Positions 1-6,497 of a stretch of DNA of 11,190 nt are shown here, piece after piece (position 1 is the stretch's first letter; every line of letters begins with the position of its first letter). This DNA is from JACZWZ01 sp964194935 (GTDB taxonomy: Bacteria; Actinomycetota; Acidimicrobiia; Spongiisociales; UBA11373), in assembly GCA_964194935.1 (NCBI GenBank), contig CAXMOL010000120.1, positions 1 through 11,190 of the forward strand, in the 5' to 3' direction. The position numbers and the translations under genes were made by a program. The notes beneath the pieces were generated by a model, which saw only the letters and a program-made list of their open reading frames with translations, had not been told where the DNA came from and searched no databases.

Positions 1-975
1 CTCGGGGTCATTGCCTTCTTTGTGGCGACGATTCTGAGCGATCGGCAGTGGCGGCTATTGACACCCTGGGTTTACGGCTCGACGCTGGTCCTGTTGGTTG
101 TCGTGCTTGTTGTCGGTGAGGTCACCAATGGCGCACAGCGCTGGATTCCGCTGGGCCTCGTAAACCTGCAGCCATCGGAGGTGGCAAAGCCGGCTGTGAT
201 CATGGCCATTGCGGCCCTGCTCGCCAACGCCACCGAGAACAACATCAAGTGGTCTCGGATACTCAAGACCTTTGCGATCGTCGCGGTACCGGCGGTCCTC
301 ATCTTCTTGCAGCCGGACCTTGGAACGATGCTGGTCTTTGGTTTTGTGACCGTCGTGATGCTGTTTGCCGCCGGGACCGATGTACGCCAGATAGTCATCT
401 TGGGTGTCGTTGCGGCGGCAGGGCTGCTCCTCGTCATCGAGGCCGGCCTTCTCGCCGACTACCAGGTAGATCGGCTTACCGGTTTTCTGAGTCCGGGGGA
501 GCAGACCCAGGGGATCAACTACAACCAGAACCAGAGCCAAATCGCCATCGGCGGCGGCGGTATGTTCGGTCAGGGGCTGTTCGAGGGGACGCAGACCAAC
601 CTGGCCTTTGTTCCCGCTCAAACAACCGACTTCATCTTCACCGCGGTGGCCGAGCAACTCGGCTTCCTTGGTGCGGCGACAGTTATTGGGCTGTACGCGT
701 TGCTCATCTTGAGGTTGCTCCTCATCGCGTCCGCCGCCCGCGATCGGTTTGGGCAATTGGTGGCGGCTGGGATGGCGGCGATGATCGCCTTCCATGTATT
801 CGTAAACATCGGGATGACCATCGGGTTGTTGCCGGTGACCGGACTGCCGCTGCCCTTCATGTCGTTTGGCGGCTCGTTCTACATCTCCACACTGTTCAGC
901 CTCGGTGTGGCTCATTCGGTTTGGACCCATCGCAGCCGGGTGCCCCTGGGGGCGGTGCCGGGCAGGGCGGTCTAG
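1..975 (+). CDS. rodA: Rod-shape SEDS peptidoglycan glycosyltransferase RodA, 5'-truncated by the window edge
   Basis: The frame is open from base 1 with no start in view, giving 324 residues; about 50 N-terminal residues are probably missing compared with usual RodA proteins. SEDS proteins polymerise lipid II into glycan strands in the membrane, with RodA serving side-wall elongation alongside a class B PBP. Visible family motifs are GAQRWIPLG followed by LQPSEVAK, then LQPDLGTM, then PAQTTDFIFTAVAEQLG, and near the end PLPFMSFGGS. The Asp of TDFIF (fragment residue 210) matches the extracellular Asp known to be essential in RodA. About nine hydrophobic segments are present, as expected for a polytopic protein. 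RodA is preferred over FtsW because of the NLAFVPAQTTDF wording, but the two paralogues are close and no mre or PBP genes are in view. The stop is TAG at 973-975. Confidence 0.9.
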   Translation, partial: LGVIAFFVATILSDRQWRLLTPWVYGSTLVLLVVVLVVGEVTNGAQRWIPLGLVNLQPSEVAKPAVIMAIAALLANATENNIKWSRILKTFAIVAVPAVLIFLQPDLGTMLVFGFVTVVMLFAAGTDVRQIVILGVVAAAGLLLVIEAGLLADYQVDRLTGFLSPGEQTQGINYNQNQSQIAIGGGGMFGQGLFEGTQTNLAFVPAQTTDFIFTAVAEQLGFLGAATVIGLYALLILRLLLIASAARDRFGQLVAAGMAAMIAFHVFVNIGMTIGLLPVTGLPLPFMSFGGSFYISTLFSLGVAHSVWTHRSRVPLGAVPGRAV

Positions 976-1010
976 GGCAGCACACGTGCCCCGACCGGCA
1001 ACGGTTGCCG
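975..1010 (+). terminator. Two tandem hairpins after rodA, possible terminator
   Basis: Immediately at the rodA stop, GGGCA (975-979) can pair with TGCCC (987-991). A second inverted repeat follows, CGGCAAC (996-1002) with GTTGCCG (1004-1010). No T-run follows, so this is not a classical intrinsic terminator; actinobacterial terminators often lack the T-run. The rest of the 184-base gap to tdk shows no supportable gene. Confidence 0.35.
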
Positions 1011-1145
1011 CGTTCAGGGGGTCCAGTGAACCCGCTGGGCCGTGTCCTTATTCTCCAAGCACCTGAAGTGCCCCTTCGTCCGAGATCCGTGCCAGCCGGC
1101 GCTCTGCCTCGCCATGAACATCACCAGCGTCACCGGCTAGGGCAC

Positions 1146-1151
1146 TAGGGT
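1146..1151 (+). promoter_or_regulatory. Candidate -10 box TAGGGT for leaderless tdk transcript
   Basis: TAGGGT fits the actinobacterial TANNNT -10 pattern and ends eight bases before the tdk ATG, so transcription would start at or next to the A of the start codon. No purine-rich ribosome site lies between (the spacer is TCTCCCCGC-like), which supports a leaderless mRNA. No convincing -35 is seen. Confidence 0.5.
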
Positions 1152-1159
1152 CTCCCCGC

Positions 1160-1741
1160 ATGGATCGGCGTGGCGATAGTGGGTGGGTCGAGGTCATCTG
1201 CGGCCCGATGTTCTCCGGCAAGAGCGAAGAGCTCATTCGCCGCATCACCCGTTACAAAATCGCCCGGGTACCGACTCAGATCTTCAAGCCGCTGATCGAC
1301 GATCGATACGCGACCAACGAAGTGGTATCGCATTCCTCGCTTTCAGTGGCCGCAGAACCGGTTGGCGACAGCGATGAGCTGCTGCGGGCGGTCAAGGTAC
1401 GCACCGAGATCGTCGGTGTCGACGAGGCCCAGTTCTTCGATGATGGGTTGATTCAGGTTGTTGCCCAACTCGCCGCGTCAGGCAAGAAGGTGATCATCGC
1501 CGGTCTCGATCTGGATTTCCTAGGACGACCGTTCGAGCCGATTCCGTCGCTGATGACTCATGCCGAATATGTCACCAAGAGCCTTGCCGTATGTCACAGG
1601 TGTGGCGGTTCCGGCATGTACACCCAGCGTGTGATCGCCTCCGATGAACTGGTGGTGCTTGGGGCTGAGGGTGCTTATGAGGCCCGCTGTCGTGCTTGCT
1701 ACGACCCGAATGAGGGCCAACAAGAACGACTTGAGGTCTAG
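1160..1741 (+). CDS. tdk: Thymidine kinase (type II, TK1-like)
   Basis: The 193-residue protein has the usual length and all landmarks of TK1-type thymidine kinases, which phosphorylate thymidine (and deoxyuridine) to the monophosphate with ATP in the pyrimidine salvage pathway. The P-loop GPMFSGKS is at residues 15-22, preceded by the typical GWVEVICG strand. DEAQFF lies at residues 88-93, with E89 the expected catalytic base. Four cysteines, C145/C148 and C177/C180, form the structural zinc site. The segment with the substrate-binding lasso runs between these pairs and includes GSGMYTQR. The ATG at 1160 is chosen because it leaves a short normal N-terminus and sits just after a -10-like TAGGGT. 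The gene appears to be its own transcription unit between rodA and rng, with hairpins on both sides. Confidence 0.95.
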   Translation: MDRRGDSGWVEVICGPMFSGKSEELIRRITRYKIARVPTQIFKPLIDDRYATNEVVSHSSLSVAAEPVGDSDELLRAVKVRTEIVGVDEAQFFDDGLIQVVAQLAASGKKVIIAGLDLDFLGRPFEPIPSLMTHAEYVTKSLAVCHRCGGSGMYTQRVIASDELVVLGAEGAYEARCRACYDPNEGQQERLEV

Positions 1742-1770
1742 CGGGCCGAGTTCTCGACGCCGCCTCGAAA

Positions 1771-1785
1771 CCGCTCTGGGAGCGG
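1771..1785 (+). terminator. Hairpin downstream of tdk, possible terminator
   Basis: CCGCTC (1771-1776) and GAGCGG (1780-1785) form a perfect six-pair GC-rich stem with a TGG loop, 30 bases after the tdk stop. No T-run follows. It separates tdk from the candidate rng promoter, so a termination role is plausible but unproven. Confidence 0.4.
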
Positions 1786-1822
1786 CACCCGATCGAAGAC
1801 ACCGGGGCTTGTGTGTCCTGCC

Positions 1823-1831
1823 TGGTATCCT
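1823..1831 (+). promoter_or_regulatory. Candidate extended -10 promoter for rng operon
   Basis: TGG directly followed by TATCCT (1826-1831) matches an extended -10 (TGN-TANNNT). Transcription would begin near 1838, giving an untranslated leader of about 174 bases before the rng start. No good -35 is seen at standard spacing, which is tolerated for extended -10 promoters. Confidence 0.4.
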
Positions 1832-1840
1832 GCCATCCGA

Positions 1841-2011
1841 TCGGGCTGCACGGCCCGAAGATCTCCCGACCATCGGAACATCGAGTGAGCAACCAACGCC
1901 TCGGCAGTTGCAACCGTCGTCAGATGGCTGCAACCACCAGCGCTCCTCGGATTCCGGATGGTCACCGCCATGAATCTGACCACCCCGAGCGGGGTCCGAA
2001 GGAGTTTTGCA
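1841..2011 (+). promoter_or_regulatory. Long untranslated leader of rng with 5' hairpin
   Basis: If transcription starts near 1838, the RNA begins with a perfect hairpin: TCGGGC (1841-1846), a six-base loop, and GCCCGA (1853-1858). The rest up to 2011 contains no supportable gene; it holds two TGCAACC copies about 20 bases apart and ends with a strong AAGGAG ribosome site at 1999-2004. Long structured leaders are known to mediate autoregulation of E. coli rne. Whether that happens here is inference. Confidence 0.35.
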
Positions 2012-3520
2012 ATGGGATTGTTCAGCAAACGTCGCCCCGAGGTGGTGCGACGAGGGGTCGGAGAGACCCAAGTCGAGGAGCGCACGACAAAGCGGGTCGG
2101 CGGTAAGACCGTTGAAATCCGCCGGATTCGTGAGGTAGAGCCTCCGAAGACACGAGATCGAAAGCGACGCGATAGGCCCGATCGCAATCAAGGGCGGCGT
2201 CGCTCCGGGTACCGGCAAGCGGAGGTCATCGTCGCTCCGCCGACGGAAAAGAAGCAGATGCTGGTCCGTCGCACGCCTCACCAGACGCAAATCGTCGTAT
2301 TGGAGGGCGCTGAGCTTGTTGAGCACTACGTCGCCCGCAGTGACAAGCAGAGCCTCGCCGGCAACATCTATCTCGGCAAGGTACGCAATGTCCTTCCGGG
2401 GATGGAGGCCGCCTTCGTCGACTTCGGGGAGGCCAAGAACGGAGTGCTCTACGCCGGTGATGTTCAGTCGGCGGAGAACGGCCGCCGCAACCAGCGGATC
2501 GAGAAGGTTCTAAAGGTCGGTGATGAGATCCTGGTGCAGGTCGTAAAGGATGCGATGGGCCACAAGGGCGCCCGGCTGACCAACGAGATCAACCTGAGCG
2601 GCCGGTACGTCGTCCTCGATCCCAACGCCCAGAAGCCTGGCATCAGTCGCCGACTACCCGATGATGAAAGGGATCGGCTGCGCCGCATCGCAGAGGATCT
2701 CAGACCGGATGGTTTTGGAGTCATCGTCAGAACGGCCGCCGAGGGTGCTTCACGCGAGGAAATCGGCGCAGATGTCGACCGTCTGATGGCCACCTGGAGC
2801 GATGTGTCGGGTTCGGCATCACAGGGAGCTGCCCCGCGTCTCATCTACGAAGAGCCATCCTTGGTGATCCGAGTGATCCGTGAGCATTTCACCCGCGATT
2901 TCAAGCGTCTGCTCATCGACGACCCCAAGGTGTACGACATGGTGGTGACCTACTTGCGGGACACGGACCCCGATCTCGTCGAACGCGTGGAGCATTACAC
3001 GGATGACCTGAGGCTATTCGAGAGATTCCACGTGGAGGATCAACTCCGCAAGGCACTCGACCGCAAGGTCTGGCTGGCGTCGGGCGGCCACATCGTTATC
3101 GACCGGACGGAAGCACTTACCGTCGTTGATGTGAACACGGGCAGGTTTGTGGGTCATTCGAACCTCGAAGAAACAGTTCTGCACAACAATCTGGAAGCTG
3201 CAGAGGAGATCGCTCATCAACTCCGGCTCCGCGACATCGGCGGGATCATCGTTATCGACTTCATCGACATGGAAATCGCCAAGAACCGTGAGGCCGTGTT
3301 GCTGCGACTCCGTGAACAGCTCGCCAAGGACAAGACCCGGACCCAGGTATTCGACGTGTCGAATCTGGGCCTTGTCGAGATGACGCGCAAGAACGTGTCT
3401 GAAGGCCTCATCGAGACGTTCTCTCACCTTTGTCCGGAATGCGCAGGTCGGGGCGTCGTTCTCTATGAGGACGCGGCAGCAACCGGCGGCGCTATCCCGG
3501 ATGACGAATCAGGGGAGTGA
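2012..3520 (+). CDS. rng: Ribonuclease E/G family endoribonuclease
   Basis: The 502-residue enzyme of the RNase E/G family cuts single-stranded AU-rich RNA and acts in rRNA and tRNA maturation and mRNA decay. An S1 RNA-binding domain begins near residue 115 (NIYLGKVRNVLPGMEAAFVDFG). The catalytic metal site shows VVDVNTGRF with D373 and IVIDFIDM with D416; these are 43 residues apart, the same spacing as the E. coli catalytic pair D303/D346. The zinc-link motif CPEC is at C474/C477. Residues 1 to about 95 form a strongly basic Arg/Lys-rich extension before the core, as in actinobacterial RNase E/G, and there is no long C-terminal scaffold. The ATG at 2012 is chosen over in-frame ATGs at 1958 and 1970 because AAGGAG (1999-2004) sits seven bases upstream. 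It leads the ribosomal-protein genes that follow. Naming as rng rather than rne is by length and lack of scaffold. Confidence 0.93.
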   Translation: MGLFSKRRPEVVRRGVGETQVEERTTKRVGGKTVEIRRIREVEPPKTRDRKRRDRPDRNQGRRRSGYRQAEVIVAPPTEKKQMLVRRTPHQTQIVVLEGAELVEHYVARSDKQSLAGNIYLGKVRNVLPGMEAAFVDFGEAKNGVLYAGDVQSAENGRRNQRIEKVLKVGDEILVQVVKDAMGHKGARLTNEINLSGRYVVLDPNAQKPGISRRLPDDERDRLRRIAEDLRPDGFGVIVRTAAEGASREEIGADVDRLMATWSDVSGSASQGAAPRLIYEEPSLVIRVIREHFTRDFKRLLIDDPKVYDMVVTYLRDTDPDLVERVEHYTDDLRLFERFHVEDQLRKALDRKVWLASGGHIVIDRTEALTVVDVNTGRFVGHSNLEETVLHNNLEAAEEIAHQLRLRDIGGIIVIDFIDMEIAKNREAVLLRLREQLAKDKTRTQVFDVSNLGLVEMTRKNVSEGLIETFSHLCPECAGRGVVLYEDAAATGGAIPDDESGE

Positions 3521-3526
3521 TGACGC

Positions 3527-3532
3527 TAGTAT
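3527..3532 (+). promoter_or_regulatory. Candidate -10 box for rplU
   Basis: TAGTAT lies in the 46-base gap between rng and rplU and fits TANNNT. It would give a leader of about 26 bases before the rplU ATG. The -35 region is poor. Internal promoters ahead of ribosomal protein genes are common, but this one rests on the hexamer alone. Confidence 0.3.
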
Positions 3533-3566
3533 TTCGGCTCGTTCCCCCCTCGAGGTTTCTTTAGAC

Positions 3567-3932
3567 ATGTATGCGATCATCCGCACCGGCGGCAAGCAGG
3601 CCAAGGTCGAGGAAGGCGATGTCATCGACGTCGAGCGTCTCGGCGCTCCCGGTGATGAGCTCTCGTTTACTCCACTGCTCGTCGTAAACGACAAGGGAAC
3701 TGTGTTCTCTGGCCGGAACGAATTGAAGAGTGCGAAGGTGACTGCGAAGGTGGTCGGCGACGGCAGTGGCGAGAAGATCGATATCTTCAAGTACAAGGCC
3801 AAGACCGGTTACAGGCGCCGTGGTGGTCACCGCCAGAAGTTCACCACCATCGAGATCACCAAGATCCAGGCACCGAGCGGTACGAAGAAGTCGGCAGACG
3901 CGGCGGCGGCCGCAGAGGGCGAGGAGGCCTGA
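3567..3932 (+). CDS. rplU: 50S ribosomal protein bL21
   Basis: The 121-residue protein begins MYAIIRTGGKQAKVEEGD, the standard bL21 N-terminus, and includes KYKAKTGYRRRGGHRQ, the conserved rRNA-binding stretch near the end of the domain. bL21 binds 23S rRNA in the large subunit. The body matches the usual length of about 103 residues, and a low-complexity acidic/alanine tail (ADAAAAAEGEEA) adds the rest; such tails are typical for high-GC actinobacteria. The ATG at 3567 is fixed by homology. Its ribosome site is weak: only GAGG at 3552-3555, eleven bases away. The stop abuts the rpmA start directly, so the two genes are co-transcribed. Confidence 0.97.
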   Translation: MYAIIRTGGKQAKVEEGDVIDVERLGAPGDELSFTPLLVVNDKGTVFSGRNELKSAKVTAKVVGDGSGEKIDIFKYKAKTGYRRRGGHRQKFTTIEITKIQAPSGTKKSADAAAAAEGEEA

Positions 3933-4187
3933 ATGTCCAAAACTAAGGGCGGCGGCTCCACCAAGAACGGCCGCGATTCACATGCAAAACGACTCGGACC
4001 AAAGGTGTTCGACGGCCAAGTCGTAAAGGCGGGGGCCATCATTGTGCGCCAGCGCGGCACGAAGATCCATCCGGGTCGCAATGTTGGCAAGGGTGGCGAC
4101 GACACGCTCTTCGCCACGGCCGAAGGCGTGGTCAGCTATGGGTCACGGCGAGGTCGCCGCGAGGTCAACATCCTCACAGAGGGCTAG
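3933..4187 (+). CDS. rpmA: 50S ribosomal protein bL27
   Basis: The 84-residue protein starts MSKTKGGGSTKNGRDSHAKR and contains GTKIHPGRNVGKGGDDTLFA, both diagnostic of bL27, whose N-terminal tail reaches the peptidyl-transferase centre. The N-terminus lacks the cleavable extension seen in Firmicutes, so no Prp-type processing is expected. The ATG follows the rplU TGA with no gap and is served by AGGAGG at 3922-3927, inside the end of rplU, five bases upstream. That spacing indicates tight coupling of the two ribosomal protein genes. Length and sequence are ordinary. Confidence 0.97.
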   Translation: MSKTKGGGSTKNGRDSHAKRLGPKVFDGQVVKAGAIIVRQRGTKIHPGRNVGKGGDDTLFATAEGVVSYGSRRGRREVNILTEG

Positions 4188-4192
4188 ATATG

Positions 4193-4255
4193 GCGCCTGT
4201 AGGCGCGGGTTCAGGCTGTTGGGGATTGCTCCTTTGGGCGAATCGACCCTGAACC
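4193..4255 (+). promoter_or_regulatory. Nested inverted repeats in rpmA-obgE gap
   Basis: GCGCC (4193-4197) and GGCGC (4202-4206) form a five-pair hairpin with loop TGTA. Directly after it, GGTTCAGG (4208-4215) and CCTGAACC (4248-4255) form a perfect eight-pair stem. Its 32-base loop can itself fold imperfectly (GATT around 4225 with AATC near 4241, and TCC with GGG). No T-run follows. It may be an attenuator, a processing site or a leader structure for obgE; the sequence alone does not decide. The remaining bases up to 4301 carry only the GGAG ribosome site at 4294-4297. Confidence 0.4.
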
Positions 4256-4301
4256 GATTGGCGATCCGCTACCACCACAGCCCCTCTCGGCTTGGAGTGC
4301 A

Positions 4302-5555
4302 ATGTTCGTAGATCAGATCCTCGTCCATCTCCGTTCCGGTGACGGTGGCGCGGGCGTTTCTTCGTTCAAACGCCAGCGGGGAAAGCCGCGCGGACGGGCT
4401 GAAGGTGGCTCTGGTGGTGACGGCGGCGATGTCGTCGTCTTTGCCTCGGACAGGATCGGCACGTTGTTGGACTATCAGCGGCGGCCGCATCGCAGAGCCA
4501 AGGATGGAACTCACGGCAGTGGAGACCTGCGCCATGGCCGGGTCGGCGAAAACGAGATGTTGGGCGTCCCGGTGGGAACCGTCATCCGCGATCCGGACGG
4601 CACGGTGATTGCTGATCTGGCCCAACCCGATCAGCACGTAACCCTGGTGACAGGTGGCCGGGGCGGCAAGGGAAACGCCGCCCTGGTGAGTCGGGCCAAC
4701 GTCGCTCCCAACTTCGCTGAGCAGGGTGAATACGGCGATACCCGCGACTTTGTACTCGAACTGAAGCTTCTGGCCGACGCCGCGCTCATCGGCTATCCGA
4801 ACGCCGGCAAGAGCACTTTCGTTTCGCGGGTGTCGGCTGCAAAACCCAAGATCGCCGACTACCCGTTTACGACCCTCGAACCGAACCTGGGTGTGGTGGA
4901 AATCGACGACCGCAGGTTTGTGCTTGCTGATATTCCAGGGCTGATCGAAGGCGCCGCGGAGGGAAAGGGGCTGGGCCATGCCTTTTTGCGTCATGCCGAG
5001 CGGGCTCGGGCGCTGGTTGTCCTGCTCGACCCGTCCCCGCTCCAAGACGCAGATTGTCTGGAGCAATTGCGGGTGCTCCGGTCTGAGTTGGCAGCCCACG
5101 ATCCGGCACTCGCCGCCCGCGCTGAGATAGTGGCCGTCTCCAAGCTGGACCTGGGGGAGATCGATTCGACTGTCGACGGGCTCCGCGCCAACGGGGTCGA
5201 CCCGCATTTGGTTTCTGCCGTCAGCGGTGAGGGTGTCGAGGAGCTGCTGCACGCGATTGCGGATGCGGTGGACCGTGCCGTGCGTGAGGCTCCGCCCGAT
5301 GAGGGTTTCCAGCTGCACCGCCCGGTGCCGCCGACATTCGCCATCGAGAGGCAAGGAGAGAGGTGGGTCGTCACCGGACGTTTGGCCGAGCGAGCCGTTG
5401 CCCTTGATGACCTCACCAAGCCTGAGGCCGCCGATTATGCGGCGCGGAGGCTGGCCTCTGCCGGAGTCGACACGGCGCTTCGCGAGGCCGGGGCCGAACC
5501 GGGTGATGAGGTCCAAATCGGGGAGATCGTTTTCGAGTTCTCCGACGACTACTAG
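4302..5555 (+). CDS. obgE: GTPase Obg/CgtA
   Basis: The 417-residue protein is a ribosome-associated GTPase acting in late 50S assembly and stress response. The glycine-rich Obg fold occupies about residues 1-158 (FVDQILVHLRSGDGGAG). The G domain follows: G1 GYPNAGKST at 164-172, G3 DIPG at 210-213 followed by the Obg signature LIEGAAEGKGLG, and G5 SAVSG at 305-309. The C-terminal OCT domain, found in many Gram-positive Obg proteins, runs from about 345 to the end. The G4 base-recognition motif reads SKLD (280-283) rather than NKxD, with Ser replacing the usual Asn. The ATG at 4302 gives the standard MFVDQ start and has GGAG four bases upstream. It follows rplU-rpmA as in most bacteria. Confidence 0.96.
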   Translation: MFVDQILVHLRSGDGGAGVSSFKRQRGKPRGRAEGGSGGDGGDVVVFASDRIGTLLDYQRRPHRRAKDGTHGSGDLRHGRVGENEMLGVPVGTVIRDPDGTVIADLAQPDQHVTLVTGGRGGKGNAALVSRANVAPNFAEQGEYGDTRDFVLELKLLADAALIGYPNAGKSTFVSRVSAAKPKIADYPFTTLEPNLGVVEIDDRRFVLADIPGLIEGAAEGKGLGHAFLRHAERARALVVLLDPSPLQDADCLEQLRVLRSELAAHDPALAARAEIVAVSKLDLGEIDSTVDGLRANGVDPHLVSAVSGEGVEELLHAIADAVDRAVREAPPDEGFQLHRPVPPTFAIERQGERWVVTGRLAERAVALDDLTKPEAADYAARRLASAGVDTALREAGAEPGDEVQIGEIVFEFSDDY

Positions 5556-5630
5556 GAGACCACGCCTTCGATCTGCGTCTGGCTCGCTGAGGCGGTGAAT
5601 CGGCAGCAATCCCGTGGCGGTGGTCACACC

Positions 5631-5636
5631 TACACT
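5631..5636 (+). promoter_or_regulatory. Candidate -10 box TACACT for leaderless moxR-type gene
   Basis: TACACT matches TANNNT and ends nine bases before the ATG at 5646, with no Shine-Dalgarno-like purine run in between. This places the transcription start at or next to the start codon. The same hexamer appears before tRNA-Ala at 11040. It suggests the four-gene block after obgE has its own promoter. Confidence 0.5.
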
Positions 5637-5645
5637 CCTCGGGCG

Positions 5646-6497
5646 ATGACCGACACCCCAACCGATATCGCCGCTTTGCTCGAAGAGCATGGCTATCTCC
5701 CGGATGAGCGGATTGCCCAGGTCGTCTTCCTCGCAGAGCGTCTCGACAAGCCCGTCCTCGTAGAAGGTCCGGCTGGCGTCGGCAAGACCGAACTGGCAAA
5801 GGCGCTTGCCGCGGTGCATGGCCGCCGGCTGATCCGATTGCAGTGCTACGAGGGACTGGATGAGGCAAAGGCGCTGTACGAGTGGAATTACCGCAAGCAA
5901 TTGCTCCGAATCCAGTCCGATGAGAAAGCTGACTGGTCGGAGATGGCGGAAGACATCTTCAGCGAGGACTTCTTGTTGACGAGGCCGTTACTGGAGGCCA
6001 TCAGATCAGCAGAGCCGGTGGTGCTGCTGATAGATGAAGTCGACAGGGTCGAGATGGAAACAGAGGCGTTACTGCTCGAGGTCCTGAGCGACTTTCAGGT
6101 TTCCATCCCCGAGTTGGGAACCATTACGGCGTCCAGCCGACCGATGGTGTTATTGACTTCGAACAACACCCGGGAGTTGTCGGAAGCTCTGAAGCGGCGC
6201 TGTCTGTTCTTGCACATCGGGTATCCGACCATTGAGCGGGAAACGGCGATCCTGTTGGCAAAGGTCCCGGAGCTGTCCGGGGGACTCGCCGAGAGCGTGG
6301 CGAGAATCGTGGCGTCCATCAGATCGGAGCCGGTGCGCAAACCGCCATCGGTGAGTGAATCGTTGGACTGGGCGAGGACCTTGCTGGCGCTGGGTATCGA
6401 TCGAATCGACGAGACGACGGTGACAGACACCCTTCACGTGCTCCTGAAATACCAGGCAGATGTCGAGAAGGTCGCGACTTCGCTCACCAAGACGTGA
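5646..6497 (+). CDS. MoxR-type AAA+ ATPase (CoxD-like)
   Basis: The 283-residue protein is a single AAA+ module of the MoxR/AAA_5 type, thought to act as an ATP-driven chaperone that remodels or inserts metal centres into partner enzymes together with a VWA protein. The Walker A motif GPAGVGKT is at residues 41-48, Walker B LLIDEVD has D130/E131, sensor 1 LTSNNTRE has N173/N174, and an arginine-finger-like EALKRRC follows. An ATG at 5646 is preferred to the further-upstream in-frame GTG (5595) because it follows a -10-like TACACT and yields the usual MTDTPTDIAALL-type N-terminus. Its TGA overlaps the ATG of the next gene by one base, so the pair is translationally coupled. In CO-dehydrogenase operons the pair is called CoxD/CoxE, but no cox structural genes are present, so the client is unknown. 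Confidence 0.9.
   Translation: MTDTPTDIAALLEEHGYLPDERIAQVVFLAERLDKPVLVEGPAGVGKTELAKALAAVHGRRLIRLQCYEGLDEAKALYEWNYRKQLLRIQSDEKADWSEMAEDIFSEDFLLTRPLLEAIRSAEPVVLLIDEVDRVEMETEALLLEVLSDFQVSIPELGTITASSRPMVLLTSNNTRELSEALKRRCLFLHIGYPTIERETAILLAKVPELSGGLAESVARIVASIRSEPVRKPPSVSESLDWARTLLALGIDRIDETTVTDTLHVLLKYQADVEKVATSLTKT

Noticed and set aside
249..1148. 299-codon plus-strand frame running through rodA and the following gap
   Set aside because: Out of frame with a clear RodA protein; the Arg-rich product has no family features.
1520..2326. Minus-strand frame covering the tdk-rng gap
   Set aside because: Spans two well-supported genes on the other strand; no domain or ribosome site; the gap is better read as a leader.
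4269..5900. 543-codon minus-strand open frame opposite obgE
   Set aside because: It mirrors the codon-position GC bias of obgE, whose protein is unmistakable; the antisense product shows no recognisable domain.
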